Source: Zizania palustris (Eukaryota > Streptophyta > Magnoliopsida > Poales > Poaceae). From it: a stretch of DNA of 64,000 nt. How positions within the stretch are numbered: the first letter of the stretch is position 1; the number at the start of each line of letters is the position of its first letter. Below the pieces are notes generated by a model, which searched no databases, had not been told where the DNA came from, and saw only the letters and a list, made by a program, of their open reading frames with translations. Location: NCBI GenBank assembly GCA_019279435.1, contig JAAALK010000082.1:84230989-84294988 (forward strand). Reading direction: 5' to 3'. Positions 1 to 11,189 of the stretch are shown piece after piece. Both the position numbers and the translations under genes were made by a program.

Positions 1-303
1 ATTGAGTCATGTGATGTGACTTTTGATGACTCAACCCCCTCTATTAGTTCCACTTTTGAACAGGCAAATGAACACGACATGGAGCAGACCATCTTCGAAG
101 AAGAAGATTCTGGAGATTTCGAGGATGAACCCCTACTACCCTCGACCTCAACTCCTGAAGCCGACCCAGCTTCGACCACTTCGGCACAAGGTCCCGAAGC
201 AACTACCTCGACATCGGTAATCTTGGACCACTCCAACGCACAAGTTGAGGGGGAGACTGCATCTCGCCGTGAGGCTCCACATCACGTTCAAAGGATGCAT
301 CCT

Positions 304-2305
304 TGTAGGACCGAAAGTAGCGACCAGAGGGGGGTGAATGGGCACCTAAAAATTCTTTCGAATCTATGGCCTGCTCCCAACACCCAACGCACCTCGAAAT
401 ACTAAGCAGCAAAGCGTGAACAGATAGCCTAAGACTAAAATTATCTAGCATAGAAACGACCGGTGTCAAAACAGAGAAACAGCAATACAGTGCTAATAGG
501 TAGATAAGAAATATATTCAAAACATGGCAGATCAAACTCCTCAGCAGATGATCTAAGTGTTCATGAAAAGAGATGAGAAGTTACTGTTCAAAACTTGGCG
601 AAGCCTGTTTCGCTGTGTCGAAGCCTGCTTCACAGTGTCGAAGCCTGCTTCGGAGTCCCTTGTCGAAGTCAAGCGAAGGTTGTCGTTGAAGTGCCGAAGG
701 TTTGTTGAGTCTAGCCTAGTTCGAGTGTGGCAGAGAGCGAAGTATGCTTCGAAGCGAAGTTTGAAAGTATCGAAGCTTGCTTCGAACAGTGTACTTCGAA
801 ACCTATACTTTGATCCGAAGGCTTCGAACCATGCTCCCAGAAAAGCAACCTCCGAAAGAGAAGCGAAACACGACACATGGCAAAAAGACCAAATCGAAGC
901 CTACCCTCTACCTTCGAAACTAGCTTGATCGAGGTATGACTACCAATGTGGTAACCTTCGACACAAGAACTAACTTCGAAAGACAAGCTCCGAATCCACA
1001 AACTGTGACCCTCAAAAAAGGACTGCAGCAGAAAGATCTCAAAAAACACACTTCGAACAAAGTCTACCAGAGACACGCTTCGAAGATAACTTCGAAGCCT
1101 GTCGAAGTATACTTCGCAGAGCTCGAGTTGGAGTACCTTCGCAAGGACTGCCGAAGTATGCCAAGAGAACAAAAACTAAGCACAGAGCATACGTCGAAGT
1201 AAGGTTTACAGTTCAAAAACGGAGTCCTAGCAAGGCCTTCGAGGAAGTTAGGTCGAAGCCTGCTTCACAGATCTGAAAGACTTCGCACAAACGACAGGGG
1301 CTTCTCCAGAAACAACCAGGGAAAAGCAAAGCACTGTCTACTCGATCAAAAAGCTACACAGGAAAAATCAAGGCTAAAGTACTATAGTACTGTAGCTACA
1401 GGGAGTAGGTACTACTTGCTACAAGCAAGAACTAGTACTCCTCACATGAAGAACAGGAGCAACAGAAGCACAAAAACTCAGGAATAAACTTATTGCGCGC
1501 AGACCGAAGACTGCAGAGCTATTAACTAGGTGCAGCACACAAACAGCAGGAATAAAATCATCCGGACCAGAGAAAAATTCTGAGATGAACTCACAGGAAA
1601 CTTCCTGGCGGCGCACGCATGAACAGGAGAGAGAACGCAGGAAACAAAATGACCCGATTGATTAAAAAGTGAATTCAGGAAGGGTGACCTAACCCTAGGG
1701 ATTGGGGCGCTATTTATAGGCTGCCCAACACTTAGGAAAATTCCACCAGCCCCTTAGGGTTTTTTACAGACGCTGAAATAAAGGAAAAGACTAAACTGCC
1801 CTTAGGATATTTTTACTGACTCGACTGACTGACTGTGGGCCTAGGGACAAAATAGTAAACTCCTATTTACAGAAGACTTATACGGAAGCTAAGCTTTCAT
1901 AGCGACTACGACTTCTCTTCTGGACAGTCCGATACAAGATCAGCGGTCATCAGTTTTGCGCCGAAACTGACAAAGCTTCACCGACTTTACACCAGGTACC
2001 CGGATTGGGCTGGCCCGATTCCACAGCTCTCTCAGTCCGACAATCACTCACCGCCCATGTACCTGAGTCAATCCTGGTCAACAACCTAGTGGGTCTTCTG
2101 CTTCTTCTGGCCCATGTACCCGGATTGGGCCAGCCCGACTTCACGGCCCCTCTGCCTAACAGTCGCTCGCTGCCCGTGTACCTGAGTCACACGCGGCCCA
2201 TGACGCAGCAGATCTCCTCTCTTCTTCTGTCCTCTTTTACTATCGTTAACAATGACTCATCACATCTGGAGCCATGAGGCCCACGCTATTCAGCATAGCT
2301 CCTCA
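304..2305 (-). mobile_element. Solo LTR (D-type Sirevirus family) inside B pol
   Basis: A 2,002-bp block starts TGTAGGACC and ends GCTCCTCA on the plus strand and is flanked by the 5-bp duplication ATCCT (299-303 and 2306-2310). The uninterrupted site exists in element C (around 58800-58815), where the same pol sequence runs straight through, so both edges are exact. Read on the minus strand it begins TGAGGAG, has a TATA box, and ends in the CTTTCGGTCCTACA terminus also seen at the end of D's LTRs. Its 5' part (plus 1930-2280) resembles the D LTR, including the repeated gtacacgggc motif. No internal region is present, so it is a solo LTR left by LTR-LTR recombination. ORFs across it are chance. 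Confidence 0.88.
1711..1718 (-). promoter_or_regulatory. TATA box of the solo LTR
   Basis: TATAAATA on the minus strand in the context CCTATAAATAGCGCCCC. It sits in the same LTR setting as the D LTR box at 31098. Probably the LTR core promoter; activity is not known. Confidence 0.6.
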
Positions 2306-3930
2306 ATCCTCCCGAGCAAATCATTGGTGAGCTTGATCAAAGGGTAACACGTTCTCATGCTCATTTCATTGATTCCGCTTTTGTTGGTTCTTTCAAGCCC
2401 TTAGATGTTAGTCATTTAGTTTCTGATTCTAGTTGGATCAATGCCATGCATGAAGAACTTGAAAATTTTGATAGAAACCAAGTCTGGACTTTAGTTGATC
2501 CTCCACCAAATGTTCATTTCATTGGAACAAAATGGATTTTCAAGAACAAACAAGGGGAGGATGGGACTGTAGTTAGAAATAAGGCTAGACTTGTAGCTCA
2601 GGGTTATTCATAATTAGAAGGGATTGATTTTACTGAAACTTTTGCACATGTTGCTCGTCTTGAGGCCATTAGGATTTTACTTGCATTTGCGGCATCCTGT
2701 GGTTTCACACTTTTTCAAATGGATGTTAAAAGTGCCTTTCTTAATGGCTTCATAGGCGAAGATGTTTATGTAAAACAACCCCCCGGCTTTGAAAACCCCA
2801 AATACCCGCATAAAGTCCTTAAACTTCATGAGGCTCTTTATGGACTCAAGCAGGCCCCTCGGGCATGGTATGACAGACTTAAGTCATTTCTGCTTGAGCG
2901 GGGCTATTTGATGGGATCTGTTGATAAAACCCTGTTCACTCTCAAACATGGCAAAGATTTCCTCCTAGTTCAGATTTATGTGGATGATATCATCTTTGAT
3001 GGCTCTTCTCATGCTTTGGTTGCCGAGTTTGCAGATGCCATGAGCAGGCAGTTCGAGATGTCCATGATGGGCGAACTCACTTTTTTCCTTGGTTTGCAAA
3101 TCAAGCAAAGCAAACAAGGTACAGTCGTCCACCAGACGAAGTACACCAAGGACCTGCTCAAGAAATTTGACATGGCTGATGCAAAGCCCCTCACTACTCC
3201 GATGGCTACTTCGATAGCATTGGATCCTGGTGAGGATGGAGAAGCCGTAGACCAGAAGGAGTTGCGAAGCATGATCGGCTCCCTCCTCTACTTGACTGCT
3301 ACGAGGCCAGACATACACTTCGCGGTGTGTCTGTGCGCTCATTTTCAGGCTTCACCACGAGCTTTGCATCGCCAAGCGGTAAAGTGCATACTCAGGTATC
3401 TCAAACGTACCCTCGAATTTGGCATTTGGTATTCTGTGTATTCCTCTTTGTGTCTTCGAGGTTATTCCGATGTGGACTTTGCTGGGTGTAGGATTGATAG
3501 GAAAAGTACCTCTGGTACTTGTCATTTTTCTGTGTACTTCAATGGTTTGCTGGTCTTCCCACAAACAGTCTAGTGTTGCACAATCGATGGCTGAGGCTGA
3601 ATATGTTGCTACAGCTAGCTGATGCTCTCAGATTTTTTGGATGGTTTCCACTTTGCAGGATTTTGGGTTAGATTATAAGAGTGTTCAACTTTTCTGTGAT
3701 AACACTAGTGCTATTTGTATTGCAAACAACCCGGTTCAGCATTCCAGAACCAAATACATTGATGTGCGATATCATTTTCTAAGAGATCATAATGAGAAGG
3801 GTGATATTGAACTTCGATATGTTGATACCCAACATCAGCTAGCCGATATTTTCACAAAACCTCTCGATGCTTCTCATTTTGCCTACTTGCATGGGGAACT
3901 TGGTGTTTGTCACCCTTATGGCATTTTGTG

Positions 3931-5395
3931 AGGGGGAGCAGATTTGGATTGTCTTGCATATGCTCATGGTGTGTGAAAATGCGTTTACATATTTTGCACT
4001 TATATGTCTGATTTTAATTCATATAATCATGTCAGCTAAGCTCTATTTAATATGTCTGAAACATTTTGTGCATAATTTTTCTTTTTCCAAAATCAAATTA
4101 TGCTCACTGCTTAGTCTTGAATCTAGCATGTTTAGACAGGACTTCTTTAGCTATCTTTTATATTCTTGATAGCAAGACTCCTTTTCTCTGGATGCTAAAC
4201 ATTGGATCTTGAAAAATTGTATTACTTACTCATGGATATTCATCAAGTGCTAAACAATTTGTTCACTTAATTAAAAATCAAAAATTCATGATTTGCATGC
4301 TTCAAAGCTAAAAGATCTAGGTCGGTTTGTTTGTTGCACTACTCTATTCTAGACTGCCTAACATTGCACATCGTCTGAACTGGGATAGTGTAGTGTATGC
4401 CAAAATCACTGCCTTAAGCTTCTGACGGCTTTCATGCCTAGGCTTGGCTTGATTGGAAAGTATAAGGTAGACAAATAAATAACCCCTGGCCTTATGAAAA
4501 GAACAACAAATTCATTGTCCATCAAGTTTGCTTTCAGATACTCCACTTGAACTGGACTTGTCTGAGTAGAAATTGACTAGCTTTGCGCAGTCCCTAGTTT
4601 TACTTGTCTAGTTACCTTGATTAAGTGGTGATGTTTTTATTTCAAAATTATGAAATCACATGCTATCATCATGTTTTAGAGAATGTTAAATTGAGCTGAG
4701 CACATGAAAATCGGTATTAAAGTTGGCATATTTTTGCTTTATATGTCCTTGCAATTCTGCCCATTTCGAAGCTATGCATCTGTTAAATGCTCCTTGATGC
4801 TTGCAAGGGGGAGAAATTGTTGAGTTCTCTACAGCAAGGGGGTAAAACAACTAAGGGGGAGTTTGTATCTTGCAGAGGGAAGATTTGCTGAAGGGGCTTT
4901 TACTCTTTTGAAAAGGGGGAGGAAAATTCTTTTGTCAAGTGACATGATTTGGCTCGGTTCTGAGTTTTTATGGTCACTTGTGTGCTGAAATTTTTCAAAT
5001 TTTCTTAAACTTGAATTTGGTTGTCAATGGAACCGCCGTTAACCATTGGTCGTTGAGGAGGCGTATTTTCAAAGGACCCATATCTACTGCTGTGTTAATG
5101 GGGGCGTGGTTTGGTAATACGCCAATTTGGCCAGCCACTATTAGTAGAGAAAATGATTTTATTTCACTTCACAATCCCAAATAATTCGCTTAGGAGTCAG
5201 TACATAAAGATTGAATTTCATTTCTTCAATTTGTTTTCCTCTTCTAAGTTTATAGCTTTCGTGCTAGCTTCATCGATATTACCCACCGAATAAAAGGCCT
5301 GTTCGGGTAGACCGTCTAATTCTCCGGAAAGGATCAGTTGAAACCCCCTAATTGTTTATGCAAAACCAACAGACTTTCCTCATCAAGGGGGAGAT
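3931..5395 (+). other. B 3' non-coding region with repeated polypurine tracts
   Basis: No coding sequence is seen between the RNase H stop and the 3' LTR. Instead there is a series of AGGGGGAG-like tracts, at about 3931, 4805, 4836, 4853, 4911 and 5385. The last abuts the LTR and should be the plus-strand primer used in reverse transcription. Multiple purine tracts upstream of the 3' LTR are a published hallmark of Sireviruses. The stretch around 4310-4470 is conserved in D (about 42960-43130) and C (about 56640-56800), so it is an old shared 3' UTR and not an inserted gene. Confidence 0.75.
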
Positions 5396-7070
5396 TGAGA
5401 AACCAAGGGTTGTTTCGGAGTCTGTGATGAGTGATTGACAGATTCTATCCTCTGATTCGAAGGGGTCCCTCCGAAGGGGTTCGGAGGTGGTCTCACCGAA
5501 GGGTTCGGTGGTTCTGGTTGCTGCAGCTGTTGCAGCGGAGTGTGCCTATCTGAGGGGTCCGACAGAACACAATGACTTTGATGTACCAAAGGTTTCGGTA
5601 CTTTGGGAGGTACACCGGAGTGTGTGCCGAATGTTGTTTAGTGGAGAGGTCTCCGGAGGGAGGCACTCGAAGGTATACCCAATGGAGGTCTCAGAAGTCG
5701 AGGTGCATCGAAGGCATGGTCCGGGTGAGGTTCGTTGAGGAGTGTGCTCGGGGAGAGACACTGCGACGAAGTGCTCATGGAATGCTTCACGCGGAGGCCT
5801 TGGACGAGGGAGGGACTTCGGAGGGTGGTACTCCAAAGGTGGGGCTTTGGAGTGTGGTTGTCTTTAAGTACTTCGGCCATGCATGGCTTCGGTACATGTC
5901 CTGACGGAGTTCGAGCTGAGAGTAGCTGCGAAGCCGTGGTGGTCCACTCCGGAGGTGATGGTGTGAAGGCTCAAGGGCTTTGACGGCTTTGGCTCGAAAC
6001 TGTCACTGTATCGAAGGCTGACTTTGGTGAAGCGAAGGCCATCAGGCTCAAGGCTTCACAACGAAGCTACCACACCCCTCGTGAGCGAAGGGGGCTTTAG
6101 AAGAGTCCAAGACTGCAAAGGCTGACCGTGTCTACTCTGTAAAAACTGGTACTGTCTCCTCTGCGAAGCTGACAAAAGAAGCCTCCAAATAAAATAGACT
6201 ACCAACTGTACCCCCTGTTCTGATGAGACAAAACCAGTGTAAACCCTATTGGTAAAGTTATCTATTCACAGGGTTGAATAGTGCCTATAAATAGTGGAGG
6301 CTAGCTAGGCAACTGTAACACTTTGAGCATCCATTTTTGAGCTCCTGTGCTAGCTGCCACACTCATTGTATTCAGATCTGTGAGTTCATTTTGTGTTCCC
6401 TGTTCAAGTAATGAAACTTTGATTCTGTTTTCATTAGTGCTTGAACTTGTATTCTGTGTTGCACTACATGCTTTGATTCCTCTGTACACCATCTTCTTCC
6501 TGGGTGAGTTTGTGTTTTTGAATCCCTTCTGGAGAGGTGTGTGACAGGTCTGTCCGGGTGAAGTGTGATTCTCAGTGTGTGTTCACTCTGTGTAAAATGG
6601 AGGCTAGACCTCTCTGATTACTAGCGAAGCATTGTTTTTGGCTTAAATCGAAGCTTGTTTTCTTCCCTTGTTGAAGTCCTCAGCACAGTGTGTTCAGTGT
6701 GTGTTCCGACCTTCGAAATACAAAACCTGGCACCAGTTGCTAGTGCAGAGTATTTGTTCAAAGTCCTCAGAGGGAAGTCTGCTCCTGTGAAGGGTGAAGT
6801 GCAAAGTCTACTCGAAGGCACCTAGTGTGCAAAGCCTGCACTGACTTAGCAGAGTTGAGTTTTTGGTGTTGTGGGTGGAGCGAAGTCTTCTTTTTTGCCC
6901 CTGGCGAAGCCTGGTTTCGAAGCTGTGAAATACCTCCGAACCAGAACATCGAAGGGTGTGTTCGAAGCCTGTTCCATAGAACACAGAATTAAAACAGAAG
7001 GCTATTTTTAGTTTGAAATTGTAAAAGCTCCCATTCAACCACCCCTCTGGTCGCTATTTCCAGTCGTACA
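5396..7070 (+). repeat. B 3' LTR
   Basis: A 1,675-bp LTR beginning TGAGAAACCAAGGG directly after the purine tract and ending CAGTCGTACA. It is rich in CGAAG/TTCGAA motifs and aligns to the reverse complement of the C LTRs, for example GGTTGCTGCAGCTGTTGC at 5514 against the minus strand near 56340. The next base falls inside the LTR of element A. ORFs on either strand here are not supported as genes. Confidence 0.85.
6286..6293 (+). promoter_or_regulatory. TATA box of B 3' LTR
   Basis: TATAAATA in the context GTGCCTATAAATAGTGG, about 890 bp into the LTR, at the equivalent place to the boxes in the C LTRs. The intact element would start transcription about 30 bp downstream. Confidence 0.6.
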
Positions 7071-8738
7071 ATTCGAGAAACTCAGTTTAAACTTCAAAAA
7101 TCCATATCTGACTCATTTTAACTCCAAATTTTGTAAAATTTATCTTTTTATTCTCTTCACATTTATGCACATTTTATTTTGAACATTTTATTTTTGTTTA
7201 ATAGGGGATTTAAAAACACTTTAGGGTAAATTCTTATTTCTTTTTAGAAACTTCATAACTCAATAATTAGTTGTGTTAAAAATTAGATAATAATTGCAGA
7301 AGATTAATAACTTTATTTCCTTTAATTTATACCACCCATAGCCTATATGTTTGTATTGTAATTTTTGGATTTGTTTAAATTGAATGTTATGCTTATGTTT
7401 TCCGCATCGAGAAGATTATGACGCCGTCGAGGATCCGGAGTTCTATCACGAGGTTCCACCTTCGCCATTTGCTGATCAAGGCAAGTCATGATCCCCATTT
7501 TGATCATAATGGAACCCATTTTTATAATTACCGATATAACTCATAGGATTATAAATGCATTAGTAGAATTAAAAGACCTACATTATATTTATTAGATCTC
7601 CGTCCCTGTTGTGCAAACCCAAGCCATGATTATTGAGCCCAAACTCCTTGTCACCTTTAAAGTATTATATTAGATAATGTCCAATGTATTGACACAACTG
7701 CTATAGGATAAAAGAACGAGTCGTAGTTAGTTGGATTCTATTATATGATTTCCCCGTTATTTCTCGTCTCTAGAATTCTGTTGGAGTTTGGTTATGTTAT
7801 AAGTATGGTGGGTTCTAGGTGCAAGCTAGGGCATTGGTCGGTAGCACCCGGGGCACTATAAAGACTGGTCTGCGGGATCTATTGCAAAACAAACTCGTAC
7901 TAACCACAAGTCTAGTGGGTAAGTCCTAACTGGAGGTATGGACCGTTCCAACTTGAAGCACCATAGTGGAGGGGGCAAGTGACACCTGCGGACGGCTTGT
8001 ACCGACGAGGCTAAAGGGGGGTATGGCATTGGCCCAACACGTCGGGACACCGTATGAAACATATAAGAGGGTGTTATTGAATTGGTGTGTTCCATGCTAA
8101 AGGTTTTGGCATGAGTTCCTTCGAGGTAATGTGGTGTCATCACGACACACTTTGGTCTTCGGGAATGAGTGCCTTGTGGGTACAGTAGTACACCTCTGAT
8201 CAGAGTATAATCTTTTCGAAAAGCTATGCCCATGGTCAAGGGCGGGTTGGGCAATGTTCGCCACAGTTAGTTTACTTTTGTATGAATGATTTTATGATTC
8301 ATGGCATGTAAGGAGTGTTGAGCAAGGGCGTGCTGACTGTACCCTCGAGTTAGAAGATGATGCAATTACTCATGATCTTTTCCGCAAACATGAGCCACTA
8401 CCATCCTTGTTATTACCTTGCATTATAATTGCATTTTGGTGGATTGCTGAGTACGATTGTACTCACCCCCGTTGACTCAACACACTAGAGGTAGCGTACT
8501 ACGAGGAGGAGGACGGTCTGGAGTAGCGACCCAGTCAAGGCCCGAGACTAGAAGGAGGCGTTCATCTAGAGGATTTATTTTCCTTGTTTCACTTTTATTT
8601 ATCTCTTTTGTAATAATATGGTCTACGAATCATCTTCGACTAGCGTATTGTACGCAGTCGTGTGATGAACGTATTGTATTTATTGATTTTCTATGGAAAT
8701 TCAATAAAGTATCAATTTTATTGACTCTAGGCATTACA
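7071..8738 (+). repeat. A 5' LTR, 3' portion
   Basis: Matches 27510-29252 along its whole length, starting at GAGAAACTCAGTTTAAAC and ending at GGCATTACA, with many scattered substitutions and small indels. The missing 5' portion should lie beyond the left edge, on the other side of element B. A downstream stretch (8440-8570) that looks open is ordinary LTR. Confidence 0.85.
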
Positions 8739-8741
8739 AGA

Positions 8742-8754
8742 TGGTATCAGAGCC
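8742..8754 (+). other. Primer-binding site of A (initiator tRNA-Met)
   Basis: TGGTATCAGAGCC, three bases after the LTR end. It is complementary to the 3' end of initiator tRNA-Met, the usual primer of chromoviruses. Confidence 0.8.
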
Positions 8755-8868
8755 GACTTGACTGTAGTAAGGCAAACAGACTAAACCTTAGGACTTATAT
8801 TACAAATATTTTTACAAACTAATTAATATCTCGTCTTCCAAAATTTTTACAAACTGTGTTTTCTTGTA

Positions 8869-9683
8869 GATGACGATTCACACCATGGGCGGATATCTCG
8901 TTATCATGACAGCTTCATCCGTGAGCTTCGCATGCTCGTGGATTTCTTGGGATTCACACACAAGCTTGCGTTCCACGGGATATTTCCCGGTGTGAACGAA
9001 GGATACAGTGAGGTCACCGTCACCATTCGCTCTTCCGGCACACACCCACCCTTCATTACCACCGGCGTTGGAGGCCCGACGTTTGAGGTGGCCAGCCAGC
9101 TTGCTGCGTTCTAGGCCATCGTCGAGCTCCGGATGGTTTACGATGGACAGCTCCACGACACCGCGTACTGCTTCATGCCCATACGCACCCCGAGGAGTCA
9201 TCGCATCGTCTATGTCAGCACTTACTCCCACCGCAACTCCATCATCGCCCGCAGCACGCGTCTACTCTAGTCTATGGATGATCTCCACGCCGAGGCCATG
9301 CTCGACGCCGACAATCAGCACTACATGATCAACTACTACCGCCACATGATGGAGAGCCTAAACCACGAGAATGGAGATATGCGACGCCAGGTCCAGGAGG
9401 GACACCGCCTTGCCGCTGAGGTAGCAGAGCTGCGGTGTCAGAATGAGATTCTACATCAGAGCATCACCGAGAACGCTCAGCTACGGTGCTAGGTCGAGGA
9501 GCTGAAGAAGGATCTGTAGGAGATCGCTCCGCTTCCCTCACGCAAGCGAAGGCCCTTAGGACCCCCTCGGCCAGGCCCATGAGGAGCTCACGCACCGCAT
9601 CATCCGCAGGACCCTCCAGCGCACTGACTCCTTCACCGACCATCCCCGTAGAGCCGATGATCGAGCCTTCCCCCGAGCTGTGA
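8869..9683 (+). pseudogene. ORF0-like accessory reading frame of A, with several nonsense codons
   Basis: One frame is coding-like from about 8869 to 9683: open segments 8932-9114 and 9274-9492 share it, separated only by TAG codons (9112, 9268, 9490). The first half is hydrophobic and globular (LVDFLGFTHKLAFHGIFPG). The second, from about 9274, is an acidic and basic helix with heptad-like spacing (HENGDMRRQVQEGHRLAAEV), likely a coiled coil. It lies between the primer site and gag. Rice RIRE3/RIRE8-type elements are described with an extra ORF0 at this place; that identity is recalled, not tested. The function is unknown to me. An alternative is a captured host fragment. Confidence 0.6.
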
Positions 9684-9899
9684 GTAGCACGGAGATTAGA
9701 CAATTTAGACACTAGTTTACGGCTGATTGCTTTTGCCTTTATCATTTTGTAGTGCCGCTCATGTCAAGTATAAGGCATGAGTAAGATTGAATAAGAGGTA
9801 GAATAAAGATGTAATCATATAGACTACTAATTCTAAAATTCTTTGAGAAATAAAGCTAAGGATTTCCTTAAAAATTTTGGGTACCCCCTTATCTTCAGG

Positions 9900-11189
9900 A
9901 TGGCCAACGAATAAGGTTCCGACGCCCCTTGCAACGGGAACAACCCCAACAACCTGCCATGTTGGGGAGCAACCGGCCAACGGCAGGCCCCCGTCACCAA
10001 TCATCCCACCCTAGCTGAGATGATGGCCAATCAAAACTAATTGATTGCAACCCTGCTGACCTAGATGCAGCAACAGCAGAATTAGATGCAGGAACAGCAT
10101 GCACAATTATTCTGCCTTCAGCATTAACACCCGGAGCCTCCTCTCAGGCAGGCCGTCCTGGCACCTGCACCAGTTTATCAACTATCTAAGTTCCTACGTG
10201 TGAGGCCCCCAACATTCTCCAGCACCACTAACCCAATGGAGGCGGGTGACTAGCTGAGAACTATTAGCAAGAAGTTGGACCTTCTATCGTGCACTGAGTA
10301 GGAGCGAGTGGCCTTTGCCGCTCATCAGCTCCAAGGACCCACCGCAGAGTGGTGGGATAACTTCCGCGAGACTCAGCCCGAGGGCCATGAGATCTCATGG
10401 GCTGAGTTCACCGCCACTTTTCTCGCCGCTCACGTTCCGGAGGGCATCATAGCCCAGAAGCAGCAAGAATTCCGGGACTTGCAGCAGGGGAGCAGGACTG
10501 TCACCATGTACCTGCACGAATTCAACTAGCTATCCCAGTATGCACCTAAGGAGGTACGCACGAATTCTGCACGATAGTCTAAGTTCCTCCGTGGACTGAA
10601 GGATGAATTATCACTTCAGTTGGTCTCCGGAGACTATGCCAATTTCCAGAAATTGGTGAACAAGGCAATTATTCAGGAGACCGAGCAGAACAAGGTGGAC
10701 CTAAAAAAGAAGAGGATGATCACCTTCCGGCAGCACCAAGGGATGGCTCAGAGGCCTCGCATCATGCCGCCTCCCCGGGTGCCCCAATTCCACCCACACC
10801 CTGCTTACAGGCCAACTCCGCCTATCAACAACCCAGGAGCCGAAAATCCTCTCCCTGTTCCAGCCGCACCAGCTGCTCTGCTAGCCCACGCCAAGAAAGC
10901 GGAGGTTCTTCGCGACAAGCACAGCAAGCCGGTGATATACTTCAACTATCACCAAGAAGGACACTATTCTCACCAGTGTCCTCATCCCAAGCGTCCTCAA
11001 GGGATCACGGCGAATCCCACGGTTCATGCCCGTGTCAACCACGTCTCCGCCGAAGAAGCCCAGGCTGCTCCAGAGATTGTCAAGGGTATGTTTACTGTTA
11101 ATTCAATACCCACAGTTCTTTTATTTGACACCGGGGAAACTCATTCATTCATATCATCAACTTTTGTGAAAACTCATAACCTGAATTAA
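9900..11189 (+). pseudogene. gag: A gag polyprotein remnant
   Basis: Starts at ATG 9900 (MANE). The frame stays free of indels to 11189 but is cut by repeated stops, most of them TAG (for example 10299, 10527, 10575). The capsid core is seen in the open piece 10308-10529 (GPTAEWWDNFRE) and continues to about 10680. A zinc-knuckle-like segment lies near 10950 (YFNYHQEGHYSHQCPHP), with the first cysteines apparently replaced by N and Y. The protein would form the virus-like particle shell. The same frame runs on into protease. Confidence 0.8.

Larger units (their letters stand above)
1..3931 (+). pseudogene. pol: B pol remnant: integrase-RT linker, reverse transcriptase, RNase H
   Basis: Bases 1-303 encode the acidic, Ser/Thr/Pro-rich linker between integrase and RT (EEEDSGDFEDEPLL). 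Reading resumes after the solo LTR at 2311 with the conserved copia RT start. The polymerase core is open at 2719-3573, with the finger region MDVKSAFLNGF and the catalytic YVDD near 2980. RNase H continues at 3590-3931 and ends in the usual copia C-terminus, just before a GA-rich tract. Breaks seen: a TAA near 2613, a frame change near 3545, and a TGA near 3621. The protein would be the copia replicase acting in cytoplasmic virus-like particles, but this copy cannot make it. Family assignment is firm from direct comparison with element C. Confidence 0.88.
1..7070 (+). mobile_element. Element B: Sirevirus-type Ty1/copia retrotransposon, 3' part
   Basis: The window opens inside the pol gene of a plus-strand copia element and runs through reverse transcriptase, RNase H, a 1.46-kb non-coding tail and a 3' LTR (5396-7070). 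The 5' LTR, gag, protease and most of integrase lie off the left edge. The tail has a series of purine tracts ending at the LTR, a recognised trait of the Sirevirus lineage. Pol matches the minus-strand element C codon for codon over long stretches, so B and C are the same or sister families. A 2-kb solo LTR interrupts it at 304-2305. To its right lies the middle of the LTR of gypsy element A, so B landed inside A's 5' LTR; the candidate target duplication is ATTCG at 7071-7075, with the partner copy off-window. Confidence 0.85.

Noticed and set aside
553..1202. Arg/Lys/Ser-rich ORFs on both strands
   Set aside because: Inside the solo LTR; composition-driven.
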